In this document: piece by piece, positions 10,906 to 20,339 of the stretch | Layout of the letters: each line of letters begins with the position of its first letter | How positions within the stretch are numbered: position 1 is the first letter of the stretch | Origin: Porpolomopsis calyptriformis | Lineage: Eukaryota > Basidiomycota > Agaricomycetes > Agaricales > Hygrophoraceae | Reading direction: 5' to 3' | DNA: 64,000 nt | Assembly: GCA_951640195.1 (NCBI GenBank) | Contig: OX621169.1 | Location: forward strand, 62,001 to 126,000 | The notes under the pieces: model-generated | Database searches by the model: none | The model's input: only the letters and a program-made list of their open reading frames with translations | Told to the model about the DNA's origin: nothing | Made by a program: the position numbers and the translations under genes

Positions 10906-12349
10906 TATAAATAGTTAGTCGGACATGGACTCCTCCTCTTTGTACAAGTAGTTTCAGCCGCCAATAAAGACAGCCTCCCTCCCAAAAGAACTGGCATAGA
11001 AAAGAAAAGGAAAGAACAGAATTTTTTAAGAGAGTGAATGCCAATTTCATGACACCTTTGCCGACAAGGAACCCCTCCCTTTCAGCTCTCCCAAAGATCA
11101 CCACCATATCTCAGACTCACAACATTACCCTCAAGATTTCACATGATGGCTCACCAGGAATCACAATGACCCTGCATTTAAGGTATGAATTCAATTAGCC
11201 AATTACAGATCGGCTGAGATTTTCTTGTAGGATTTTATGCCGCAACTCAAAGACCATCTTCTTGGTTGCCTCTCAGGTCACCCATATAATGGGGATGAGT
11301 ATTCTTTCACAGATGCTGAGTGTGATGGAATACATTTTATCAACAACTGGTTCTATCGACACAAAGTGGTTCATATCAATTACACTACTTACGACATGCG
11401 ACGTGCACAAGACACTGTCAATCCCCACACCCACCCAGATATCATAGTCCTCTCACAAGAAGACAACACTTGAAGCAGCTTGTATTAGTTTGCTCGCATA
11501 TTAAGTATTTTTCATGTGAACGTTAGGTGTGTCCTTATCATATTCATTTATTTGTACTGCAAAGCAACTTGGAATCATATTTAGATATACTGGACCCAGC
11601 TCAACATCAATGGAGAAGAATACCATGGAAGCTATCTGCATGGATGTTTTGTGGGTTCAGTGGTTTAGTCAAGATCCAGCCTCCCCCAGCAGCTTTCCCG
11701 AATGGCATCTCCCTTGTATAGGGTTTATCAACCGTGAGGACCCCAATGCATTTGGATTTTTGGATCCAAAGGAAGTCCTTCAAGCCATACATCTGATCCC
11801 TACCTTCAAGTATGGACATACTTCTGACCTCTTACCACCATCCATCGTGTGTCACTCAAGTGAAAATGATGAAGACTGGATGTACTACAATGTAATGCTA
11901 TATGTACTCTCTAATTCCTTTTCTCGCTCTGATAACTTACCTACGAGCAGATTCCCTGACTGCGACATGTTTATGCGGTCCCACGGTGGGGGGTATTGGG
12001 CACAAGGGCACACCAAGTTATACCAAACAGCTAGAGGAAGTCAATGATGATGACCAAGAAGATGGAATTGTTGCGGGAGGTGAAATGGCTGAAGAAGATG
12101 ATCAGGGAGATGGTGAGGAATCTGATGGACAGGAGGACGATTATGGCTATTATAGCCTGCAATTCGATGGTGCTGATGAAGATAGGGATGATGAAGGTGA
12201 TGGAGGTGATTTGGGACCCGAGGATGGGGAGGATGGTGACTTGGAGGATGTGTACAATGCGGAAGGGTTTGCTCCATTGTAGGGTGTGCGGGTGATGCAA
12301 TGACTACCAGTTCACCCCTCTGTACTTCAAGTGTACTAATATCTCATTT

Positions 12350-13088
12350 GTATTCAAGCTTGGAATGAATTGCAATCTCTTTTAAGGCTTGCAAAGCATA
12401 CCTTGGTGCAGGCAAAGAATGCAATTCAATATCGGTCTGATATTACCTTGCAAGATATTACAATATAACTACCATTCCATCCTATTCACTAACATTCTGT
12501 TGTTATATTGGATTCACCTGCCTGTCTGCACCTAATTATATTGTCTTAGCTACCCTCACAATTTGTCTGTTGTCTTGCATCAGTCAGCTGACCTTACAAT
12601 CTTTTTCTACTTTTGCTGATGCACCAGCAGAACAACTCTTACATTTGGGTGAGTATTTATTATTATTATCTCAATCAATATTTTATTAATGAGTGGCACT
12701 AGTATGAGGTTACATTCAGTGCAGGGTATGGAGATGCATGCAATATGATCAACTAAGGAGTTTTGGAGAGGATATTGGAGTGCCCATTAGGTAACAAAGC
12801 CATATAGGTGATTTTCAAGACTTAACTCAACTACTCACTGAAATCACACTATAGCAGATGGCAGGGGATGATGCTGCTCTCAGCACAGTCTCATTTAAGC
12901 ACACACTTGCTCCTATTATTACTGATCTCAGGAACATCTGTGGAGTTGTTGGTCATATGGGAAGCCAGGGGCAATGGGGAATTATCAACCAGAATGTGGG
13001 TCTTGCCCCTGTATCTTTCACAGTGCAGGATGAGCTACCAGACCCAGGTGAGTCCTCAGACTTTGACAGTGATGAGGACAATGACTAG
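12350..13088 (+). CDS. Unrecognised small multi-exon gene (tentative)
   Basis: Coding-like segments downstream of the Plavaka gene: one containing WNELQSLLRLAKHTL and VQAKNAIQYRSDITLQD (from ~12360), one with LQSFSTFADAPAEQLL ending near a GTGAGT donor (~12650), one with VWRCMQYDQLRSFGEDIGVP before GTAACA (~12790), and a last exon after a CAG acceptor at ~12857 running MAGDDAALSTVSFKHTL through NQNVGLAPVSFTVQDELPD to the acidic tail DSDEDND and TAG 13086-13088. Exon joins are inferred. I recognise no family; it may be a host gene or a transposon passenger. Confidence 0.35.
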
Positions 13089-13645
13089 ACTTCTTACACA
13101 ACACATTTTCCTTACTGCAGTGATCTGGATCACTGAAAAAACTACAGTGTTGCTTTTTTAGTGCATATGAACTTTTAGTGTCTCATTTTCAGTACCAATG
13201 CAATCCTTGTGTCTCATTTTCAGCACTCATATCCATAGTAGCATTGTTTTTCATTAACCTGATTTTTTTCTCACTGATTTACAGCAATGAGTGATACTCA
13301 TTAAAAAGATGTGAGGGGGGGATTCAATAATCCACTGACTAATTCTACCACGAATAGTGACTTTCTTACTGTTTTTCATTCATATTACTTCCTACAGTGT
13401 AAAGCCTATTCTTTGTGTCCTCTGGGACTGTTCCAAGCCTGTGCAGGCATATGGAAGTGGTTGTGGTTGTAGCCATTGTAGTCAGCTGGGGCAGTCCTAG
13501 ATGAAGAGGTAGTGGTTAGCAGTTAGCAGCAAATGACAGTGTGAAGAGAGTAGACCTTGAAGGTCTACTCATCTGATGCTCACTTAGACCTAAGCAGGGT
13601 GTGGCAGTCAGTGCAATCGAGAGTGATCAGTGACATAAGCTTGAG
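13089..13645. other. Intergenic stretch with a short perfect hairpin
   Basis: No coding segment was seen. GTGTCTCATTTTCAG occurs twice (about 13178 and 13211). At 13548-13570 GAGTAGACC and GGTCTACTC form a perfect 9-bp stem around TTGAA. The next LTR starts at 13646. Confidence 0.5.
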
Positions 13646-14004
13646 TGTTAGATGGCAGTCTATAGTTGATCACAAGGTTTTACTTCAGACTCTGAGTACA
13701 GGGTTTTCAAAGAGTTGGGAGACTACTGATTGGGGTGTTAATAAAAGAAACAGACTTATCCTAAGTCTATCTGCTGCTAGCTTTATATACTAGCTATATA
13801 TGAGTCATACTAACTACATGTAAGTTGTAATGACTATGGATGAGTCATGTAGATAAGGAGAGTAATGGTAAACTAAATATAGATATGGCTTAGTCACATT
13901 CTATTACTAAGCAGAGCTTGGGTGGCTAAGTGGCTATTGATGTAAACTGTCCAATGTAAATAGGAATAGATAAGCAAAAGAAGAGAAAAAATATATCTCT
14001 GACA
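13646..14004 (-). mobile_element. Gyp2-family LTR (359 bp), decayed copy
   Basis: Runs TGTTAGATGGCAGTC to ATATATCTCTGACA, the same length as the two LTRs of the full-length Gyp2 at 39671-40029 and 46280-46638. The following internal DNA (TTCACCTCCACAAAAAGG) is the Gyp2 3' internal end, so this is the 3' LTR of a minus-oriented copy. Confidence 0.85.
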
Positions 14005-14285
14005 TTCACCTCCACAAAAAGGAAATTTGTCCCTAATTTTAAGAGGTCTCCATGAAGGGAAAGGAGTGGTGTCAAGGGGAGGTGTAAAGGGGATAGTAGG
14101 AGTGGGTAGAGGGTGGTGGGAGAGGAGAGCAATAAAGGGGGGGATGAAGGGCTAGTAATACTATCCACTAGGAATACTCTTCCTAGACTCTCCAGTATAT
14201 CTCTTTCTCTAACCACACTCCTAGAAGGGAGTTGTAAAGTGTACCCAATTATTGGGAAACAGCATGCACTCCCTAGGTTGCACTA

Positions 14286-15308
14286 CCATAAGTAGGGGGA
14301 TGAAGTAGTTGTCTATCTAGGTCAAACCAGTGTCAATGGTTATCTATCTCCTGGAGCTATCGCAACCAAGTCTTCACAATACTCCTGCTGATTCATGCAT
14401 CCTCCTCCAAGTCAAGGATCCTTTCATACTTGGCATCCATCATTGAACACCATTCTAGGTAGTATAGAGTCACTCAGTAACATGGTGGATGTGGTATGAG
14501 ACAGGGTCTTCAGGGATAGTGGGGGTAGTGATGTTGGATTTGTCCTAGTCTGGTATAACTATCAAAAGTTGTGGTCTAACCTGGTATGCTTCCAACCAAT
14601 CTTTGAGCTGATCCTTCTTGTCGTTAAAGTCCTTGTCCTTCTCAAATGTGTACTAGTGATGGTTGTAGTTAAGCTTGCATTGATACACTCCAGAGATGAA
14701 GGGGATATATGTTTTTGGGCATGCAGAAAGGTGTTTGACCTTGGCAAAGTGGAGCCCTTGATAGTTTTGATTTCGTCTGGGCTTGTTAATTGTATCTGTC
14801 TGTCACCTTGGCTTCTTGAATCAGCGAGTGACCAGAACACTGTTGGAAGAGGAGTGTTACGATCGCATTCCATGCCATACGTGTCCGGGACTAGTCACCT
14901 GGTCCGCGGATGTACTCTATTTGGTCATGGTTGGTCATCCTTCTCTTATCTCATTTCTTTGCCTAGATTTATCAGATCATGTAATCTCGATTTGTAATAG
15001 CTTAGCCGGCTCCGTTTAACCGCGTAGTCAGTACTACTTCGTGTCCTTGATTAGTCATTAGGGTATAGGGTACACGATCATGTATATAAGAGTAGTCGGA
15101 TGGGCAAGGTCGGCCCATCCTCAGTTATCCACTTGATATTTGGGGTATCAGTCGTCCATCGCGAGTCTAACAAGGAGGAAGAGGAAGAGGAAGCAGGGGG
15201 GAGGTTGGAGGTAGAAGCAGAGAGGGGGTTGGAGGTAGAGGCAGGGGGGTTTCCTCAGGGTAGATGCCTACTAGTCGACTTGCAAGCATAAAGAATTTCA
15301 CAGGGCAT
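14286..15308 (-). pseudogene. Gyp2 ORF3 relic (third ORF after pol), heavily mutated
   Basis: ATG at 15308-15306 opens MPCEILYACKSTS, aligned without gaps to the Gyp2 ORF3 start at 41001 (MPREVRYACKSTG). A CGA-to-TGA change follows at LP*GNP. Downstream nucleotide similarity to 40310-40800 continues to about 14290 with many stops. It supports the view that ORF3 was a regular part of this family. Confidence 0.6.
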
Positions 15309-15409
15309 ATCATGCTTCTTTTGATAATTGTCAGGAAGGAGAAGTCCTTATAGTCATCAGAGATTGAAAAAGGAAAAAGAGATTCAATGATTGTGATGTT
15401 GGTAGTATT

Positions 15410-16829
15410 CCTGAAAGAGAGTTAAGTGGCTGCTTGAATTAACTTTTTATAATTCATCAAGACTTCTTTCATGTGCTTGAGGTTCCATCATGGTTCCCAG
15501 GTGGCTACCTCTATCAGGTAGCCTTTCCACTTGATTAGATATTGTTGATTTCATTTTCCTGGGGTATGATTCAGGATTCATTCCACTTCATACTTGGGCT
15601 CTCCTTTGATCACATCCAGAGGTGGTCAGAGGTTGTCATCTTCCTCAATTGGGGGGTGGAGATCAAGATTCTCCTCTAGAGCCTTGAGTAGTGAAACATG
15701 AAACATGGGATGGATTCTCCATAACATCAGCAGCTTTAGTTGGTAGGCTACAGGCAATACTTGTTTTAGAATTACAAAAGGTCTGAGCTGGGGGACATCC
15801 AGTTTCTTCACTAGCCAGCCAGTTTTAAAATTCTTGGCATCAAGCCAGACCCTTTGTCCTTTATAAAACATGGGTTCCTTTTGACATTTTCAATCAGTAT
15901 AGAGCTTCATTGAGTTAGCAGTCTTCTAAAGAGACTCTTCAGCATTCTCTCTAGCTCTAGTGAGCTACACATAGAACTTGTTGGGATTGGGATTCAAGGT
16001 TTGGGTCAGAACTAATAGTGGGGTGTAAGGATGTCGGCCATATTTGAGCTAGAAGGGTGATTGGTGGGTGGAGGAATGTTCTCGGTTGTTATAAGTGAAC
16101 TCCACTGGAGCTAACCAATCTTTCCAATCGTCTTGCATGAAATTGGTATAGAGCTGTACATATTGCTCTAACTCTTGATCAGTTTATTTAGTTTGTCTAT
16201 CTGTCTGGGGGTGATAGGCAGTAGAGAGTCCAGAGGTGGTTCCTAGGAGTTTATTTAATGATGTAGTGAATTTTGATGAGAACTGAGTTCCTTGATCAGT
16301 AATGATCTTCTCTAGCCATCCATGGTACTTCCAGACATGTTCTTGAAATAGGGCAGCAGTTCCTTTGGCAGATAAGTTTCCAGTTGTTGGGATAAAGTGA
16401 GCCCATTTAGTGAATCTGTCCACTGCAACTAGGATAGTATCAAATCCTTTCAAATTGGGGAGTTCCACAATTAGATCAGCAGTGATCTGTTGCTATAGTT
16501 TAGTAGGAGGGGGTAACAGTTGGAGAAGTCTAGTAGGTTTCTGAGGGTAAACCTTGGTTTATTGGTAAGCAAGGCAGGACTTTACATAATTGGTGATATC
16601 TTGTGGGGCACCTTCCCGTGTGTAGTTATGGAGGAGTAGTTCCTTCATCTTCTCAATGCTGGGATAGCCACTAGTGGGTGAGTCATAGGTTAATCAAATA
16701 ATTTCTGTGTGCAAAGATACATCCTTTGGCACAACTATATGATCTCCAGTATTGCACATAATGCCATCTACATGGTGTATCCAGAAGAGGGATCTTCAAT
16801 TTTAGCCATAATCTTGAGGGGTAGGGGGG
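15410..16829 (-). pseudogene. Gyp2 pol relic: integrase C-terminus and chromodomain
   Basis: Minus-strand remains in the order integrase core (DTILVAVDRFTKWAHFIP; DQGTQFSSKF; STAYHPQTD, 16468-16184), linker (KGQRVWLDAKNFKTGW; IHPMFHVSLLKA, 15871-15626) and chromodomain (YLIKWKGYLIEVATWEP, about 15580-15480). Many TGG-to-TAG and CGA-to-TGA stops. Similarity to the full-length Gyp2 ends abruptly at ~16829, after GAGGGGTAGGGGGG, where unrelated copia sequence starts. Confidence 0.82.
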
Positions 16830-17445
16830 GTAGATGTGTACGCATTCTGCATCTGAAGGTAGGCACTAATTCCAGGATTTCTAGGATTACTGGGATTTGT
16901 CTCCAGATTTCTGGAACATCTTCAGGATTGGGGGGTTGTTGTCTAGGTTTGTTGGGATAGTGCTAGATGACTTTACTCTTCTCCCCTTCATCCAGGGTAT
17001 CTTCAGGGATAGTAATACCTTTATCCTAAAGTAGATGTGGGTCTTCTGGGTTAAACACAACATCTCATTCGATAGTGATACTTCACTTATCAGGGTAGTA
17101 AATCTGGTACCCTTTGCTCTCAGAATCATATCTGACAAAGCAGCCTTTGTATGCATGTTCATCAAGCTTTCTGGCATGCAAGTGTTTTACATATGTGGCA
17201 GCTCCAAACTCATAGATCCCACACAGAAATAGTTCCTAACCTTATACCATCCCATAGGGGGTTTTGCCATTTAGTGCCCAGGTTCTAGCCCAGTTCTCTA
17301 GCTACACACAGTGGTGCATAGCTTTGGCCTAGAGGGATTGTAGTAATCCTGATGCAAAAAGGAGGGAATGGGCATATTCAGCATGGGTATGCATACCACG
17401 TTTAGAGATACTATCCTGTTGAGGAGAGTTATGGACTGTAAGTTC

Positions 17446-19121
17446 TGTTACAACTGTAGTTGCAAGTCTTTTTGTCAATCACAAGGTAGGCTTTCAAGCT
17501 CAATAAGTCCAAGAGGATATAGAAAAATGTTCTAACAGGAATGTCTTCATAAAGGGTGATAATTCCTTCACTATTTAGTTTGAGTTCTATAAAGAAGTTC
17601 TGTTGTGGGTTGAATCTGTTACATGCCTCTACTAAGAGTTTTGGGAATATAGGCATGAACAGTTAGCTCAATTGATTTGAGGTTATATTTCTCTTTCCTT
17701 GTCTGATAGAAAGGAAGTCTGATGATTCTAATTGTGTTTGTACTACTACAAGTAATCCACTTTGCCTCAGGGTTTATATCATATTTCTAAAGTAGGAGTT
17801 GTTATGAGTTGTTATGAGTCAGCCTCTGCAGTCACCTTCTTTCTATTATTCACTGCCTTCAGTTTAAGGTTTACCATTGTTCCTAGTCATACTGCGTAAG
17901 GCTGTGTGCTTCTGATAACTTAATTCTATTGAGCATAGCCTTCTACAGCACAAGGCTGTGTTGTCTCATGACTTGTTCCTATTGTTCTCTAAGTCATGAG
18001 ATCACTGCTGTTTCTGTTTCTTATCTAGTGTATCAGGTTTCCCTTCTTCAGCTGAGGAAGCTCCTTTTGGTCTATCCTTTGTCTGCAGTTATATAAAAGG
18101 TGAGGGGTTGCATCCCTATGCTTCAGTTCAATCATCATCAATCATCATGACTCCCTCCCACCAAGGCCACTACATTTGATTCTTTAAGCATTCTAGGTGG
18201 TGCCTCACACTGCTCCAGTCTTTCTTGACTGCAATTCATTTTACTACTACCTTCAGCATATTCCCTCCAATACCGATCTCTGCTGGTCATCCTTTTCCTG
18301 TTTTGCTTGTAGTGGCAAGCATAAAGTTAAGAAGTGCCCATATGTCTGCTGGCCTATCTAGCATGCTTGTAGTCTGATGGAGGATCTGCTTAGTAAGTAT
18401 ATTGTTTTGTGTTTAGCAGTCTCTGTTTGTTGATAATGGGTTCTTCATCTCTTAGCCTGGGATGACAATACCCCTCCCCCTATATCCCAGCTCCCTTTGG
18501 AAGGAGCAAGATCAATTTGGAGGTCCAACCATTGGGGGAACCCTCTCCCCTTCTCTGATCCCAAACCTGAAGATTAGGCTGCTAGTCTCTCCTTAGACCT
18601 CTGGTCCAATGAGTTCCCTATCTAGTAGTAAGTCTCTCAACTCTCTTGCTCTCTTCCTAGCTGTTCATTCCTACTTCTTTTTAGTTGAAGACTTGTCAGT
18701 GTCATTGACCAATGTCAATATCAATATTGAGGAGGAAGAGGTTCTGCCTAGTTTGTTGTGGAGTCCCACCAACAATTGGTTAGGTGAGGAGGCAAGGAAA
18801 ATAGCAATGAGTTTCATTGAGAGGAAGGCTGAGGAGTTGCAGGCCTCTAGTGGCAATACCAATGGGGTAATCTATTGGGGAACAAGTTAGCTACTTTAGA
18901 TGGTCAAGTAGTCTCTAGTTTTGTCAAGTTTCTGAGGGAGAGCTTGATGCAGGAGGTAGCCAAGACAGATTAGTTTAGATAGCCAATCAGTTATAGACTC
19001 CCCCTCCCTGTATAAATAATCTCTGCTGCCAATAAATAAAGACAGCCCTCCATGAGAAGCATAGCAAGAAAAGAAAGAAAAAGAGTGGAATTTTAAGAGA
19101 GTAAATGCCAATTTCATAACA
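17446..19121 (-). mobile_element. 1.7-kb coding LTR-like unit, copy C
   Basis: 1676 bp between perfect AGTTC duplications (17441-17445 and 19122-19126); plus-strand ends TGTTACAACTGTAG and CCAATTTCATAACA. ORF1 remains open (MPIFPKLLVEACNRF..., ATG 17656, running off at 17446), whereas ORF2 is broken by frameshifts and stops. Most differences from B are C-to-T or G-to-A. It sits inside the CopB integrase region. Confidence 0.92.
18147..18973 (+). pseudogene. ORF2 relic of copy C
   Basis: ATG at 18147 (MTPSHQGHYI expected, now with a stop), a decayed zinc-knuckle segment near 18300, exon 3 still readable as WSPTNNWLGEEARKIAMSF, end at TAG 18971-18973. TATA motif ATATAAAAGG at 18091-18100. Several indels relative to A and B make it non-functional. 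Confidence 0.6.
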
Positions 19122-19795
19122 AGTTCATGTTTCATCCCTTTCATACTGAGGTGGTGATCAAGTGATTACTCAGGAATTCTCCCCCTTGATTACACGAGAG
19201 GTATTTAATCCTGGCACCATTCTGTTAAGTATTAATGGCTACCTCATCCTTCTTGTAGGCATTGAGAGTTTCGCTTTCCTTCATGAGGAAGTAGACTTGT
19301 GCCTCATGGGAGTGGTCACCTTTCTAGAAGGCAGCATAGGCTAGATGTTGACGCAGGCCCCCAGAGATTCCAATGGACTTGTTCACTGTATTGTGTTGGT
19401 CAGGTAAGTGACTCTTTCACAAATAGTTTTTGTGCTACCTTCACCTTTATGCATAGCTCACAAAATTCTTCCTTGGACAGTAGGTTAATCTCAATACCCA
19501 ATATCATTCCATTTGGTACCATACGCTTTACTGTTGACACAGCAATATGGCCCAACTTCTAGTAGGCCTCTATCAGTGTCATCTTGGGTAGTTACAGCAT
19601 TTGCATGATTACACTGGGTTTGGGTTTCAGTTCTAGCTGTAATCCTATAATAACCCTTGGAATTGTGGGATCTTCACTATCACATATCCATGAGGGTGAG
19701 TAATAATTGCATAGTCTTTGGAAAAGACTACAGACTTGGCTAATGGAAACAAGTGTGAATACTAAATCCAGTGTGTACACACAGTTTTTAACATC

Positions 19796-20339
19796 ACTGA
19801 TTGGATCTATTTTGACTTTTTTTTTAAAAAAAAAAGCTCAGAATGAGATTTGAGGAGGATACCCAAATAGGAAATGCTGACTCATGATGACGTCATATTT
19901 CCTAAAAAGGAAGGTCACTGTATGATGTCATCAGGGTCCTTCCTAAAAAGGAAGGTCACCATGCTGACATAAGCGGAGTCAACCCTTCTTTCCGAACGGA
20001 ATCATATCAGGAAAGAGCTGTCAAGGCAGCAATAATTGCTTCCCAAAGCTTAAAGGGGTCTAGTCATAGCTTAGTCACTACCCATTATACTGTCACACTC
20101 CTACCCTCAGTCACAGTTACCCAACTCTGTTACCCATCCCACCTTTAGTTACAGTTACCTAACTCTGTTACCTATCCTACCATTAGTTACAGTCACCTGA
20201 CTCTATCACCTATACCTTCCTTATTAGTCTTACTGCTATCCATATTAGGTATCTCCCTACTACTCCCTCAGTATTATCTCTCCCTACTTACTCCTTCACC
20301 TACATCTCTTGCTACTGACTCTCTCAACATTGCCTAACT
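19796..20339. promoter_or_regulatory. Promoter-like non-coding segment with palindromes and 38-bp tandem repeat
   Basis: No gene. ATGACGTCAT, a perfect palindrome matching the bZIP (CRE/ATF) consensus core, lies at 19887-19896. TTCCTAAAAAGGAAGGTCAC, itself an inverted repeat, occurs twice (about 19899 and 19940). Three 38-bp tandem units (GTCACAGTTACCCAACTCTG and variants) fill 20110-20223. The segment precedes the plus-strand coding-like region at 20340 and may be its promoter or an LTR; I could not define LTR ends. Confidence 0.45.

Larger units (their letters stand above)
9358..11054 (-). mobile_element. 1.7-kb coding LTR-like unit, copy B
   Basis: 1697 bp between perfect 5-bp duplications CCTTT (9353-9357 and 11055-11059). 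Plus-strand ends are TGTCACAACTGTAGTTGCAAG and CCAATTTCATGACA. It interrupts an exon of the Plavaka transposase. ORF1 reads leftward and off the 9358 end; ORF2 reads rightward. Copy B retains more CpG than copy C. Confidence 0.92.
6255..12282 (+). pseudogene. Plavaka-type transposase gene, decayed, interrupted by copy B
   Basis: A multi-exon gene running from a C2H2-like start (LACQKSFTDRQGLSTHRRYC, ATG 6255) to TAG 12280-12282. In order: RRYTVKPATDPEDD; ELDRLVSDVLLADNFD; FTISGIYYHPLLEIIKAVFQ; LVWSDSTHLASFG; WPIYTFFGNLSKY; FCKRELMQRIW; FFTYSADYPEK; CPCPRC; FVPDLMHEFELGVWRA; FNRWY/VPTFGRDTIRRFSS; FINNWFYRHKVVHINYTTYD; GFLDPKEVLQAIHLIP; DMFMRSHGGG, and an acidic tail. These match the Plavaka superfamily of agaricomycete cut-and-paste transposons. 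Introns are ~50 bp (for example GTAAGTATTTC...CTTACAG at ~7711-7763). Stops include TAG 7237-7239 (W position) and TGA 7810-7812 (R position). Copy B splits the gene after QVSLSF. No terminal inverted repeats were identified, so element ends are unknown. Confidence 0.85.
16830..19795 (-). pseudogene. CopB: Ty1/copia pol fragment, interrupted by copy C
   Basis: A copia family distinct from CopA. Reading minus strand from ~19795: gag-pre-integrase (KLGHIAVSTVKRM; FCELC; HWNLWGPAS), integrase core (AQVYFLMKESETLNAYKK; NQGGEFLS) to ~19127. It resumes beyond copy C at 17445 with SPQQDSISKRGMHTHAEYAH, LFASGLLQSL, ALNGKTPYG, then the pol linker HARKLDEHAYKGCFVRYDS, KGYQIYYPDK and DVVFNPEDP to ~16830. 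Many stops replace tryptophan (TAG for TGG). No LTR was found at either end, so this is a truncated, old copy. Confidence 0.78.

Noticed and set aside
12031..12300. Histidine/isoleucine-rich minus-strand ORFs
   Set aside because: Reverse of the acidic D/E tail of the Plavaka transposase.
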